The notes beneath the pieces are model-generated. The model did no database searches. It worked only from the letters and a program-made list of their open reading frames with translations, and had not been told where the DNA came from. Shown here one piece after another: positions 53,462-62,274 of a stretch of 64,000 bases of DNA. This stretch comes from Teredinibacter waterburyi (GTDB lineage: Bacteria; Pseudomonadota; Gammaproteobacteria; Pseudomonadales; Cellvibrionaceae), in assembly GCF_001922985.1 (NCBI RefSeq), contig NZ_MRUH01000022.1:186001-250000 (forward strand), in the 5' to 3' direction. Every line of letters starts with the position of its first letter. Position 1 is the stretch's first letter. Position numbers and translations under genes: made by a program.

Positions 53462-54439
53462 ATGAACGCTAATATAGCGGCTTACCAAAGCCTCGGCGGC
53501 CCAAGTGTTGGGCTTTCGCTAGCGGCTGTGGGTCGTTCCGCTCCCCTCTCTCATAAGCCGGTTGAGCCTCTTGGTTCCAACATTAGCGGCGAATCCACTT
53601 TTCAACGCTCCCAACATAACGCCTCGCCGGCCTATTCTCTGTCTAGTATTCGCCAGACCAACGCGGTTGGTGCAAGCTCATCGTACTCAGTCTCCGACGC
53701 AGAAGAGGGCGTTAGTTCATCTAACCCTAATCGCTCGACCGGTAGCGTTAACGAAACAACGAACAATGCGGCTGCAGCTAGCGAACAGTCTGCGCCTAAA
53801 GACGCCGATTCAAAACGACAGCAGCAGGAGCAGCAACTTGAAGTGGCGCAGCTAGCCGCTCGTGATCGCGAGGTCCGTGCGCATGAACAGGCTCACGCCG
53901 CTGTTGGTGGGCAGCATGCTGGAGCACCGAGTTATGATTATGAGCGTGGGCCCGATGGCGTGCGCTATGCTGTTGGCGGTGAAGTCTCCATTGATGTGAG
54001 TAAGGCGGCGACGCCAGAAGAAACCATACGTAAAGCCCAAGTGGTGAGACGCGCAGCTTTGGCACCGGCAGAGCCATCCCCGCAAGATCGCCGTGTGGCA
54101 GCACAAAGTGTGCAGATAGAAGCAGAAGCTCAGCGTGAGATACGAGTCGAGAGAAGTGACGCTCAAGAACAGTCAAACGCTACCCGTGAGGATTCCGCTA
54201 CGTCTTCAGAAGAGGTGGCTTCGGCACCGACGGGTTTACCGGAACCTGAAGATTCAGCGCAAGCGAAGCAGCCGTTTGGCCTAGCGCAGAACAATGTCAT
54301 ATCAAGCTTTGGATCAACCCAAACGGAGCAGTTGGGTAGTAATCGGCTCGCTGATAGCGGTCATATAAACTCCTATCTAGACTATTCTGCTAGTGCTCCA
54401 CGATCCAGTGTGGGCCAGTTGTTTCATCACACCGCCTAA
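53462..54439 (+). CDS. SprA-related putative metalloprotease (HExxH)
   Basis: A protein of about 325 residues. The first 120 and last 110 residues are low complexity (Ser/Asn/Ala/Gln). The central block has REVRAHEQAHAAVGGQHAG (HExxH at His141), PSYDYERGPDGVRYAVGGEVSIDV, and TIRKAQVVRRAALAPAEPSPQDRRVAAQ. This block is the hallmark of the SprA-related family (PF12118), also annotated as putative metalloprotease CJM1_0395. No signal peptide was seen. A GTG at 53447 is an alternative start; neither start has a strong ribosome site. The family's role is not established. Proximity to the flagellar-like gene may be functional. Confidence 0.78.
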   Translation: MNANIAAYQSLGGPSVGLSLAAVGRSAPLSHKPVEPLGSNISGESTFQRSQHNASPAYSLSSIRQTNAVGASSSYSVSDAEEGVSSSNPNRSTGSVNETTNNAAAASEQSAPKDADSKRQQQEQQLEVAQLAARDREVRAHEQAHAAVGGQHAGAPSYDYERGPDGVRYAVGGEVSIDVSKAATPEETIRKAQVVRRAALAPAEPSPQDRRVAAQSVQIEAEAQREIRVERSDAQEQSNATREDSATSSEEVASAPTGLPEPEDSAQAKQPFGLAQNNVISSFGSTQTEQLGSNRLADSGHINSYLDYSASAPRSSVGQLFHHTA

Positions 54440-54627
54440 ACCTCTATTTCTAGTCTTACCTTATTTTTGCTGCGTATTTACTTTACCGTTGTTTGCGTCG
54501 CTTATATCTCGTCATTCCTAATAAAATCCAAACAACTAACGTTAAAATTGGACGTGGTGTATAGCCATTTTGAGTCAGGATTGACTATGGTTATTAAATA
54601 CTAATAAATCGAACAAGGTGATAGACC

Positions 54628-56409
54628 ATGGCTGACTACAAAGCTCCCCTAAACAATATGCAGTTTTTACTGGCGGATGTTTTTAAATTGCCAAATCTAT
54701 GGAGCTCTATGTCGAGCCTGGCAGATGTCGATGTCGATACGGCTAAAGCGATTCTCGAGGAGGTTGCTCGACTTGCACAGGAGGAGCTTGCCCCCCTCAA
54801 CCGCGAGGCCGATGAGGAGGGTAGCCATTGGCGCGACGGAGATGTTGTTGCCCCGCGAGGTTTTAAGGACGCCTACAAATTATTTTGTGACGGTGGCTGG
54901 GGTAGCTTGAGTGGCAATCCCGAATTTGATGGTATGGGCATGCCGAAAACTCTCGTAGCTATGGCGGATGAATGTGTTCAGGGCGCTTGTATGTCGTTTG
55001 GGCTAGCGCCAATGCTAACCGCCGGCGCCGCTCTGGCACTCGATACACACGCTTCAACAGAGCTGAAGTCGTCCTTTCTGCCAAAAATGTATAGCGGTCA
55101 ATGGTCTGGCGCTATGGATTTAACTGAGCCTCATTGTGGTACGGACCTCGGTTTAATTCGCACGCGAGCTGAGCCTCTCGCAGGCGGCGCCTATACCATT
55201 ACGGGTACGAAGATTTTTATTACCTGGGGCGAGCATGATATGGCGGAGAATATTGTCCACCTCGTATTGGCCAAATTACCCGATGCGCCGTCAGGATCGC
55301 GCGGTATTTCATTGTTTGTTGTGCCTAAATTCCTACCGGACGAGCAGGGCGAATGTGGCGAGCGCAATGCCGTTAGCTGTGGTTCTATCGAGAAAAAAAT
55401 GGGAATTAAAGGCTCCGCGACCTGCGTTATGAATTTTGATGGCGCCAAAGGTTGGTTAGTTGGCGAGCCGCACCAAGGGTTGGCCTGTATGTTTACTATG
55501 ATGAACTATGAGCGACTCGGCGTTGGTGTGCAGGCAATAGGTGCGGCGGAAATGTCCTACCAGAATGCAATTCTCTACGCACGCGAGCGTATCCAGGGGC
55601 GCAGCGCCGATGGTGCAAAGCAACCGCAAGAGGCGGCCGATCCGCTGTTGGTTCATGCGGACGTACGACGGATGCTGTTATCGATGCGGGCGACGACAGA
55701 AGCCGGGCGCGCTTTTTATCTGTATGTCGCGCAGTGGTTGGATATTGCGAAATTCAGCGACGACCTGCAGCGCCGTTCGCACGCCGAGAAGATGGTGAGT
55801 TTACTAACGCCGGTGGCGAAAGCTTTTTTGACTGACCGAGCGCTGATCGCGGCAATCGACGGCCAGCAGATATTCGGCGGGCATGGCTATATTCGTGAGT
55901 GGGGGCAGGAGCAGCTGGTACGCGACATTCGAATCACGCAGATCTATGAGGGCACCAATGGCATACAGGCGCTGGATCTAATAGGACGTAAAACGCTGGC
56001 GAATAACGGTGAGCTTCTCGGGATATTTATCGCCGATATAACGGCATTTACCGCATCGCTTGAGCCGAGTGTTTTAGCGGAAATGGTGAGTCAATTAAAT
56101 ACTGGTATCGCCAAACTCGAACACAGCACGCAGAAGTTTCTACAACAGGCCGCCACTGATAAGAATGCAGTAGGTGCTGCCGCCGTCGATTATTTAGCGA
56201 TGTTGGGGTTGGTGGGCTATGGCTATATGTGGCTGCGCATGGCGGTTGCCGCTACTCAAACTAGCGACTACGGAGACGCGTTTGTCGCCGCTAAGCTTGC
56301 GACGGCTAAATTCTTTTTTGCGCGCATTTTCCCTGAGCTTGATCTGTTGGCAGCGCGGGTGGAATCTGGATCGACAACATTAATGGCGATGGATGACGAT
56401 TGGTTTTAA
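54628..56409 (+). CDS. Acyl-CoA dehydrogenase (FadE-like, C-terminal extended)
   Basis: A 593-residue flavoprotein of the long acyl-CoA dehydrogenase class. It has an N-terminal cap (MADYKAPLNNMQFLLADVF), the FAD/substrate core MDLTEPHCGTDLGLIRTRA, KIFITWGEHDMAENIVHLVLA, MNYERLGVGVQAIGAAE, and QIFGGHGYIREWGQEQLVRDIRITQIYEGTNGIQALDL. It then has the roughly 130-residue C-terminal domain typical of the 590-600-residue type. It catalyses the first step of beta-oxidation. AAGGTG lies 8 nt before the ATG. A DUF3094 gene follows after 86 bp. Confidence 0.94.
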   Translation: MADYKAPLNNMQFLLADVFKLPNLWSSMSSLADVDVDTAKAILEEVARLAQEELAPLNREADEEGSHWRDGDVVAPRGFKDAYKLFCDGGWGSLSGNPEFDGMGMPKTLVAMADECVQGACMSFGLAPMLTAGAALALDTHASTELKSSFLPKMYSGQWSGAMDLTEPHCGTDLGLIRTRAEPLAGGAYTITGTKIFITWGEHDMAENIVHLVLAKLPDAPSGSRGISLFVVPKFLPDEQGECGERNAVSCGSIEKKMGIKGSATCVMNFDGAKGWLVGEPHQGLACMFTMMNYERLGVGVQAIGAAEMSYQNAILYARERIQGRSADGAKQPQEAADPLLVHADVRRMLLSMRATTEAGRAFYLYVAQWLDIAKFSDDLQRRSHAEKMVSLLTPVAKAFLTDRALIAAIDGQQIFGGHGYIREWGQEQLVRDIRITQIYEGTNGIQALDLIGRKTLANNGELLGIFIADITAFTASLEPSVLAEMVSQLNTGIAKLEHSTQKFLQQAATDKNAVGAAAVDYLAMLGLVGYGYMWLRMAVAATQTSDYGDAFVAAKLATAKFFFARIFPELDLLAARVESGSTTLMAMDDDWF

Positions 56410-56495
56410 ACTGGCAGCCGCTGGGATATGCTAATCATTGAGTATCAACCCAATTCAAAAAACTGCCATCTAGTAGAAAAAAGAGATAAACCGCT

Positions 56496-56672
56496 ATGCC
56501 GGAACTTTTTCCAGACGACCAGAAGAAGGTCGATGATTACCTGAAAAGCAATGTTAATTCCTACGAGCGTCCAGCGTTTCGGCCTTGGTTATTATTGGCG
56601 GTGATAGGCGGCGTGTTGTTAACGATTTCGGTTATTAGCTACGTGGTGGCTTTGAGCGTCGGCATGGTGTAG
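56496..56672 (+). CDS. DUF3094-family small membrane protein
   Basis: A 58-residue protein too short for default gene-calling. MPELFPDDQKKVDDYLKSNV, then a FRPWLLL motif and a single membrane helix (LLLAVIGGVLLTISVISYVV). This matches the PF11293/DUF3094 pattern known from Pseudomonas and relatives (a D-Q-x-K-V-x-x-Y-L N-terminus and F-R-P-W-x-L before the helix). The function is unknown. AGAGATAAA upstream is a weak ribosome site. Confidence 0.85.
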   Translation: MPELFPDDQKKVDDYLKSNVNSYERPAFRPWLLLAVIGGVLLTISVISYVVALSVGMV

Positions 56673-56702
56673 TAGCGTGGTGGCTTGGTCGATATTGCAG
56701 CG

Positions 56703-57164
56703 TTAAGACTCGGTCAAGCGGCGAATCAGCGAGTATTCGTTCTCGCTAACCGGTTGGATCGACAGTCGTCCCTGCTTTAATAACACCATCCCTTCCAAAC
56801 GCTCATCACGTTTAACTGTTTCCAGCGCAAGTGGGCGAGCAAATATCTTGATAAGTTGTATATCGACGCAAAACCACCGGGGTTTATCGGGGGTTGACTT
56901 GATATCAAAGTATTTCGATTCTGGATCAAATTGAGCTGGATCATTATAGGGGGCAGCTACCACTCTGGCAGCGCCAACAATTGCGTTCGGCTTACTTTGA
57001 CTGTGGTAAATCAGCACTTCATCACCTAGATGAATCTGATCGCGGATGAAGTTTCGTGCTTGATAGTTGCGGATACCGTCCCAGCGAGTCGTTTTGTTTT
57101 TAGCTGAGGCTAAGTCTTGAATGGAGAATTCTTGAGGCTCAGTTTTAAATAGCCAGTAATGCAT
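56703..57164 (-). CDS. EVE-domain protein (modified-base-binding type)
   Basis: A 153-residue protein of the EVE/PUA-like fold. It has YWLFKTEPQEFSIQDLA, RWDGIRNYQARNFIRD, GDEVLIYHSQSKPNAIVGAARVV, KPRWFCVDI and LLKQGRLSIQPV. The family contains human THYN1 and bacterial proteins thought to bind modified cytosines in DNA or RNA. It is conserved in many gammaproteobacteria. A small hypothetical gene is 52 bp upstream on the same strand. Confidence 0.92.
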   Translation of the reverse strand: MHYWLFKTEPQEFSIQDLASAKNKTTRWDGIRNYQARNFIRDQIHLGDEVLIYHSQSKPNAIVGAARVVAAPYNDPAQFDPESKYFDIKSTPDKPRWFCVDIQLIKIFARPLALETVKRDERLEGMVLLKQGRLSIQPVSENEYSLIRRLTES

Positions 57165-57216
57165 AACATGTTAACCTTGCTGTGGGTTTAGAGCTCAGTA
57201 CTACAGCGTGTCTTTA

Positions 57217-57534
57217 CTACTCGTCCTTCCAAACCCAGCGCAGCGGCTCGCCAAAATCGTCGGTAATTAACTTCTTAGTCGGTTGGCGGTGACGTTTAGG
57301 TGGGTGTAACTTGCTGTTACGTTTTCGTTCATCCAGTTGCTGAATAACATCGTTTAACGGCGTGCGCTCGTGCTTTGGCTCAAAGCTGGTAGAGGCGCTG
57401 AAAAGATTACTGTTATTAATGTTGCCGCTCAAGCCTCGGGGGACATCCCTAACATCGCCACCATCTGCGATGTAGCTGGCAACCTGTTGAGCGATTTCGT
57501 CTCGAATTTGGGCTTTAGTTTTAAGTGGTTTCAT
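57217..57534 (-). CDS. Conserved hypothetical small basic protein
   Basis: A 105-residue soluble protein. The N-terminal helical segment TKAQIRDEIAQQVASYIADGGDVRDVPRGLSG resembles the A-x-x-x-Y-L-x-x-G-G-x-V-x-x-V-P pattern seen in small gammaproteobacterial proteins such as SutA. The C-terminus is Lys/Arg/Pro-rich and ends EPLRWVWKDE. There is no signal peptide. It may bind RNA polymerase or nucleic acid, but that is inference. It is followed by the EVE gene. Confidence 0.7.
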   Translation of the reverse strand: MKPLKTKAQIRDEIAQQVASYIADGGDVRDVPRGLSGNINNSNLFSASTSFEPKHERTPLNDVIQQLDERKRNSKLHPPKRHRQPTKKLITDDFGEPLRWVWKDE

Positions 57535-57660
57535 TAGTCAGTTTAGATGGAGGTGCCACCCTCCGCATTAATAAATAAGGCCTATTCTAGTACAGATCCT
57601 TCCCTAACTGTGTGTTTCCTCGGTGACCAATTGCCGAAGAGTTGAGAAAAGGAGGTACGT

Positions 57661-57759
57661 TTGGCTCAAACAAAACCCCTCTTAGTTGTTTCAGTCAATG
57701 AAATGGCTTTGTTCTTAAGGCGACAAGGCGTCGATAATCCCGTCATTTTTCCTTTGTGA
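57661..57759 (+). CDS. Possible 32-residue protein with strong ribosome site
   Basis: TTG at 57661, preceded at 5 nt by AAAAGGAGG, one of the best Shine-Dalgarno sites in the window. The frame reads AQTKPLLVVSVNEMALFLRR and then a short tail, with stop codon TGA at 57757-57759. No homologue comes to mind. It could be a leader peptide, a small protein or a chance frame. Confidence 0.25.
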   Translation: MAQTKPLLVVSVNEMALFLRRQGVDNPVIFPL

Positions 57760-57866
57760 GCAAAAAAATGACAAAAAAGTGACGCGTATTACCTAAAAAC
57801 GAGTTTGAACTACTCCACAAAAAATTAGTTGAGGTGTTACAATTTGCGCCACTCTCAGGACTAACT

Positions 57867-57880
57867 TCACACTGATGTGA
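57867..57880. promoter_or_regulatory. Inverted repeat next to the GntR-family gene
   Basis: TCACACTGATGTGA (TCACA-N4-TGTGA) ends 18 bp before the first possible GntR start. GntR-family regulators often bind such short inverted repeats in their own promoters. The polarity is opposite to a CRP site. Confidence 0.4.
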
Positions 57881-57898
57881 GGGAGCTTAAACGGATTC

Positions 57899-58627
57899 AT
57901 GCTCCTACCTTCTCCGATCGCAACTATAAAGATTATAAAGATGAGTGAGATACAACCAGAGCTTGAAGGAAGTTTGTCTCGTGTAGAGCAGGCTTACCGA
58001 AAACTTAGAGCTAGCATCCTTTCCAATGAATTCCCGCCAGGTTTTCAAGCATTGGAGCCCGAGATTGCGAAAAAGCTCGGTGTTAGTCGAACCCCTGTTC
58101 GTGAAGCCTTGATTCGACTTGAGGCTGAGCAACTCATCGAACTTATTCCTCGCCGAGGTATGCGCGTCTTACCTTTGGTGCCGGGAGATATGCTTGAAAT
58201 CAATCAAGTGTTAACCGGTTTGGAATGTATGGCGGTTGAGCTGCTGTGCAATCAAAAGCCCAGTTCCGATATGTTGATCCCAATGGCAGATGCTGTGAAA
58301 GAAATGGCAGCTGCGCTGGAATGTGACAATTTAGATACTTGGGCTGTCGCCGAAGACAAATTTCACGGACTATTGTTGTCATTAGCGGGCAACAGACGCT
58401 TGGAATTGATGGTTCGCACTGTTCGAGCTCAGTGTGCGCGAGCGAGAATGATTACGCTTAAGTTGCGCCCGAAGCCAACAGATACCTGCGCTGCATACCG
58501 TGAGGTATTTGAGCATATTTCGGTGTGGGATTGGCAGCAGGCTAAAGAGCGCTACTACCAGCATTGTATCGATACGAGTCGAGTGTTGTCAGAAGTGCTG
58601 CAGCGTTATCAGTTACCGCACCTGTAA
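57899..58627 (+). CDS. GntR-family regulator, FadR/FCD subfamily
   Basis: A 242-residue (or 228 if from ATG 57941) repressor-type protein. The winged helix contains RKLRASILSNEFPPGFQALEPEIAKKLGVSRTPVREALIRLEAEQLIELIPRRGMRV. The C-terminal all-helical FCD domain has LTGLECMAVELLC, WAVAEDKFHGLLLSLAGNRRLELM, and a metal-site-like His pattern. It probably senses a carboxylic acid and regulates the adjacent thioesterase or itself. The thioesterase start lies 23 bp after its stop codon. GGGAG lies about 13 nt before ATG 57899. Confidence 0.9.
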   Translation: MLLPSPIATIKIIKMSEIQPELEGSLSRVEQAYRKLRASILSNEFPPGFQALEPEIAKKLGVSRTPVREALIRLEAEQLIELIPRRGMRVLPLVPGDMLEINQVLTGLECMAVELLCNQKPSSDMLIPMADAVKEMAAALECDNLDTWAVAEDKFHGLLLSLAGNRRLELMVRTVRAQCARARMITLKLRPKPTDTCAAYREVFEHISVWDWQQAKERYYQHCIDTSRVLSEVLQRYQLPHL

Positions 58628-58650
58628 ACGACGTGTCGGGAATAGCTAAT

Positions 58651-59070
58651 ATGGGGTATCAGCACGAGCTACAGCTCAAGGTTCGCGATTACGAGTGCGA
58701 CATTCAGGGTGTGGTCAATAATAGTGTTTATCAGAACTATATTGAGCATGCGCGCCACGAATTTCTGCACCAAGTAGGTGTTGATTTTGCAGCTCTAGCA
58801 TTACGCAAGATTAATCTCGTTGTTGTACGCGCAGAGTTGGACTATAAACGGCCGTTACAAAGTGGCGACGAATTTACTGTTGGTACTATTTTGCGTCAGT
58901 CTTCGCGGGTACGCTTTGAGTTTATGCAGGATATCCATCGAATAGCGGACGGCGCGCTGATGTTTCAGGCTAGAATTATCGGTACTTCTTTAAATGAACG
59001 CGGTAGGCCCTTCTTGCCGCCTGAGTTAGCCGAGCACTTCCACACAATCCCTTCTTCGCCACAAGTCTAA
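58651..59070 (+). CDS. Hotdog-fold acyl-CoA thioesterase (4HBT/YbgC-like)
   Basis: A 139-residue protein. YQHELQLKVRDYECDIQGVVNNSVYQNYIEHARHEFL contains the Asp-x-x-G-V-x-x-x-x-Y-x-x-Y-x-E catalytic pattern of the 4-hydroxybenzoyl-CoA thioesterase group. LVVVRAELDYKRPLQSGDEFTV forms the hotdog sheet. It hydrolyses acyl-CoA or acyl-ACP. An upstream ATG at 58564 lies inside the GntR gene and adds a non-homologous tail, so I use 58651. The likely operon partner is GntR. Confidence 0.85.
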   Translation: MGYQHELQLKVRDYECDIQGVVNNSVYQNYIEHARHEFLHQVGVDFAALALRKINLVVVRAELDYKRPLQSGDEFTVGTILRQSSRVRFEFMQDIHRIADGALMFQARIIGTSLNERGRPFLPPELAEHFHTIPSSPQV

Positions 59071-59132
59071 ACTCCCTCTGATTCTAGCGATCACTATTGA
59101 GTTCGATAAGGGTCGTGGTATTTGCGTAGATG

Positions 59133-60080
59133 TCAGCTGTAGTCGCTTTTCGGTCTGTCTGGGTACATATCTAGAAACCAGTTGATCACGGCTTTAACGC
59201 GGTTTGGTTGCTGGACATTCTTGTGGGTCACAATGTAAATAGAGTTGAGCAAAGGCTCTAACCCCTCGCGTTGATACTCAAACAACTCCCCTGCATCGAT
59301 GTATTTCTGTACTGTATGGCGTGGAAATACGGACATTCCAAGCTTTCCTCGAACCATTAATATTGCCCCATCTATGGTATTTACTTCACCGCCATGAGTT
59401 AAGGATCGCTCCGAGAGGTGCGGCTTTTCAGGGAAGCAATGTTGGAGCCACAGATTCATATAGCATTCCATTCCAGGGTAGGCGATATATTTCTGATGAA
59501 GTAACTTCTCCCCATCTAGATTCGCCATATGTTCCGAGTGTGCGGATACTAAAATGTATTCTTCTTGGCAGAAATGTCGATATCGCAACATTGGTGACTC
59601 CACCATTTCGGTGATAAAGCCGTAGTCGCAGTTGGCATTTAGCACGGCGCAGTAAACGTCGCGATTAGGCGCCAGTTCAACTTTTAGCTCTAGCAGGGGG
59701 TGTTCTAGACTTCGCTCCATCAAGATTGGGAAGTGAGATGAGAGAATACAACTGGGAGGCATACTGAATCGCACCAGCCCCTCTAAGGTGTCGTGATCGC
59801 TATTTATTGTCTCGAAAAGAGCGCTAACGTTCTCGGTAAGTGTATTGGCAAATTTGAATACGTGTTGGCCCGCATCGGTTAGAACTGCTTCTTTTCCCGT
59901 TCTCAAAAACAGTTGTTGGCCGATCTGATCCTCGAGTTTGGCGATATGCTGCGACACTACGCTTTGCGTCATAGCGGCTTTTTCAGCTGCAATCGTGAAA
60001 TTTTTGAATTCTGCTACGGCCAAAAAAGCTTTGAAATACTTGATGTCAAGCCTTGAGAGCTTAGCTTGAGCGAAATTCAT
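59133..60080 (-). CDS. LysR-family transcriptional regulator
   Basis: A 315-residue LysR regulator. The N-terminal winged helix reads LDIKYFKAFLAVAEFKNFTIAAEKAAMTQSVVSQHIAKLEDQIGQQLFLRTGKEAVLTDAG. The rest is the periplasmic-binding-like effector domain (VRFSMPPSCILSSHFPILME and so on). The ATG at 60080 has TTGGAG 9 nt upstream; the longer TTG start uses that same TTGGAG as codons and is rejected. No divergent target gene is adjacent; a 740-bp gene-free stretch lies upstream. Confidence 0.92.
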   Translation of the reverse strand: MNFAQAKLSRLDIKYFKAFLAVAEFKNFTIAAEKAAMTQSVVSQHIAKLEDQIGQQLFLRTGKEAVLTDAGQHVFKFANTLTENVSALFETINSDHDTLEGLVRFSMPPSCILSSHFPILMERSLEHPLLELKVELAPNRDVYCAVLNANCDYGFITEMVESPMLRYRHFCQEEYILVSAHSEHMANLDGEKLLHQKYIAYPGMECYMNLWLQHCFPEKPHLSERSLTHGGEVNTIDGAILMVRGKLGMSVFPRHTVQKYIDAGELFEYQREGLEPLLNSIYIVTHKNVQQPNRVKAVINWFLDMYPDRPKSDYS

Positions 60081-60095
60081 TGAGTGCTTCTCCAA

Positions 60096-60819
60096 AATTT
60101 TTCTTATCGGGCGATTATAGCTAGTCTGTCGTCAAAAGTCTCTTTGTAGCAGATGAAAGCCCATAACGCTCGGCAAATTCTAACAGACGTATTCAGTATT
60201 GCTGATACCTTTCTGGTACTGGGTTAGTAGTAAGAGAGCGGCGGTTGTTTGGATAAGCTACCACTAGTTAGGTGGGGCGTATAGTGCGCTGCTAGAGCTT
60301 AGTTAGAGTAGTTTGCCGCAGTTCAACTATTACTAATGATAATAGCTGATTTGTTGGGTAAAGGTTTTACTGTATGAGTGCGGCCAAAATGGGGGAGGGA
60401 AGCCACATCCTTGTGGCAAGCTATCCATGCTTTGGAATAACATCAACCCAGACTCCAGTCCCGGATTCGTTGTTGGTTTGCTTCGAAGACGCTGAGCCTT
60501 AATAGGTGAGGCATCCTAGCCTGATATCCCTATACTATGCAGAAAGTTGGATTCCCTAAGGTTCGTCCTGATGATGATCGATACTACAGTGCCCTGTTGT
60601 ATGTCCCTGTGCACATCCTTGATCGTACTTTCTGATGACCTACACCCTGTGAAGTGTGGTCAGTGTCCATGTGTCCTATTGCGGCATTCCCTTTTATTGA
60701 AGCTATCCTTGTCTCTATAACTAATCAGCGTTTTGGAAGCCTGAGTATTGTAGGTGTCCGGGTTCTAGCTGTGCAATTGCGATTTCAGATACCCCTAATC
60801 GGATTTCGCTAACGGCTCG
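60096..60819. other. Gene-free stretch of 724 bp between the LysR and acyltransferase genes
   Basis: No frame longer than about 60 codons reads like protein on either strand. It contains a small perfect hairpin GCCACA-TCCT-TGTGGC at 60402-60417. It may hold a decayed gene or a small RNA, but I can support neither. Confidence 0.55.
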
Positions 60820-62007
60820 CTATGAGCCGAGGTATTTACGGCGCAGAACCCGCGCCAATGGCCGTTCTATAAGGTAGGTACTGGTGATTGCAATAATCAC
60901 AATTCCGATACAGGAAACTATAAATAACTGACTGGCGAAGCTGGCGTGGGCTTGGGTTGCTATCCAGCAGAAGGTCATTACCAAGTTTTGCCAGATAAAA
61001 ATGGCAAATGCCGTATTACCCAAATAGCCGGTGCCAGGCAGAGCGAACAGTCGAGCAGCGAGACCTTTACCGCGGGCTAGATCGAGGATCACGAGCATAA
61101 ATAGCGGCAGCATTAAGCCATGTCTTAAAAAGTATTTAAACGGCTCTTGAATATCGGGATAGAGTGCTAGGGCGATGGCACCCAGTAAGGCGATGTCGCC
61201 AATTGCAAACCACGAGGGTTGTGCGGGTTTCCAGTTGGTGTTGTAACGAACAATGCCAAACACGCGTGAGAGCAGCATGCCAGCGACAAATTGCGGTACC
61301 CAAAATAATGGGTTTGAACCTAAGAAAATTTGCCAGTGTTGCACGGGTTCTGAGCCGCTCGGGAAAAACTGGGCATAGATAATGGTTGGGATTAATGAAA
61401 TAAGGGGAAGCGAAAACAGCAGTATTTTTTGTTGTTTAAGGCTTAGTTTACTAAGGGAGCGCATTAACCAAGGCATGACGAGGTAGAGAAAGATTAATGC
61501 AGAAATTGTCCAGGTCGGCCAACTCCACATGGGCACCCAGCTAGGAACCCAGGCCTGTAGCAGTGCAACGGTGCCAAGTAGACTTGGCACCAGTGTCGAT
61601 ATTTTTGTGCCCATCTGTAGGTGGTAACCCATTAAGGGCACTACCGTTAATGCGAGTGTAATAAAGTGGATAGGATATAGCCGCGACAGGCGTAAAAACC
61701 AAAACCGTTTGCTGCTGCCGACAAGTTTTCCATCTTCACCCCAGTAGAGGTAGCTGAGGATAAAGCCGGACAAGATAAAAAAGAAGCTGGTCGACATCCA
61801 GCCGTTGGAAAAAAAAGCGATTAGGCTCGGTGGTAAGTCACCTATTTCCATCAACATATTGGTGAAGTCGCCCTCTTTCTCCATATTAAAAAGGGTCCAT
61901 AGATGAAACAAAAAAATATGGAAGACGGCAAAGAAACGGATCCCCGTGAGGGCGGGAAGAAGATCGGATTGTGGTCGAGTGACAGCGTTGGGTTGCTGGT
62001 TAGCCAT
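60820..62007 (-). CDS. Acyltransferase-3 (OafA-like) membrane protein
   Basis: A 395-residue protein with 10 hydrophobic segments of the acyltransferase-3 family. The first helix contains LTGIRFFAVFHIFLFHLW, with the conserved His, and the second SFFFILSGFILSYLY. RFWFLRLSRLYPIHFITL is the typical Arg-rich loop. TWTISALIFLYLVMPWLM and the C-terminal LIERPLAR finish the pattern. Members move acyl (often acetyl) groups to surface sugars across the membrane. No SGNH domain is attached. It is a single gene and could decorate the polysaccharide from the distant locus, but that is inference. Confidence 0.9.
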   Translation of the reverse strand: MANQQPNAVTRPQSDLLPALTGIRFFAVFHIFLFHLWTLFNMEKEGDFTNMLMEIGDLPPSLIAFFSNGWMSTSFFFILSGFILSYLYWGEDGKLVGSSKRFWFLRLSRLYPIHFITLALTVVPLMGYHLQMGTKISTLVPSLLGTVALLQAWVPSWVPMWSWPTWTISALIFLYLVMPWLMRSLSKLSLKQQKILLFSLPLISLIPTIIYAQFFPSGSEPVQHWQIFLGSNPLFWVPQFVAGMLLSRVFGIVRYNTNWKPAQPSWFAIGDIALLGAIALALYPDIQEPFKYFLRHGLMLPLFMLVILDLARGKGLAARLFALPGTGYLGNTAFAIFIWQNLVMTFCWIATQAHASFASQLFIVSCIGIVIIAITSTYLIERPLARVLRRKYLGS

Positions 62008-62216
62008 TACATTTATTCCCTTTTATGTAGTGTTTTCTTCTCAGGCTTGTTGGGTGTGTTATTTCGTGAATGAACTCTAGTTGAACATGAGTGAAGACTG
62101 TGTGACCAGCACGGGTTTTAAGTCCTGAGTGCAGTCATGTGTAATGTCGGGGCGTGCAAGCAGGAGCTGAGTTAGATAAAGCTGGGTTTTTTGGTGTTTG
62201 GATAGCCGTAAATAGC

Positions 62217-62265
62217 AGGTACTCCGAGTGTAAATTATTCCGATTGCAAATTACTCTGAGTACCT
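62217..62265. repeat. Long imperfect hairpin after rdgC
   Basis: AGGTACTC (62217-62224) pairs with GAGTACCT (62258-62265), with inner GAGT/ACTC and AATT arms. It begins 10 bp beyond the rdgC stop codon on the minus strand. It has no T run, so it may be an mRNA 3'-end stability structure. Confidence 0.55.
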
Positions 62266-62274
62266 TTGATTACG

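Larger units (their letters stand above)
57535..57898. other. Intergenic region upstream of the GntR gene
   Basis: 364 bp. It holds a candidate 32-codon frame with a strong ribosome site (57661-57759) and an inverted repeat TCACA-N4-TGTGA at 57867-57880. Otherwise nothing was recognised. Confidence 0.55.

Noticed and set aside
57867-57880. CRP site before the GntR gene
   Set aside because: A CRP site reads TGTGA-N6-TCACA; here the arms are in the opposite order with a 4-bp centre.
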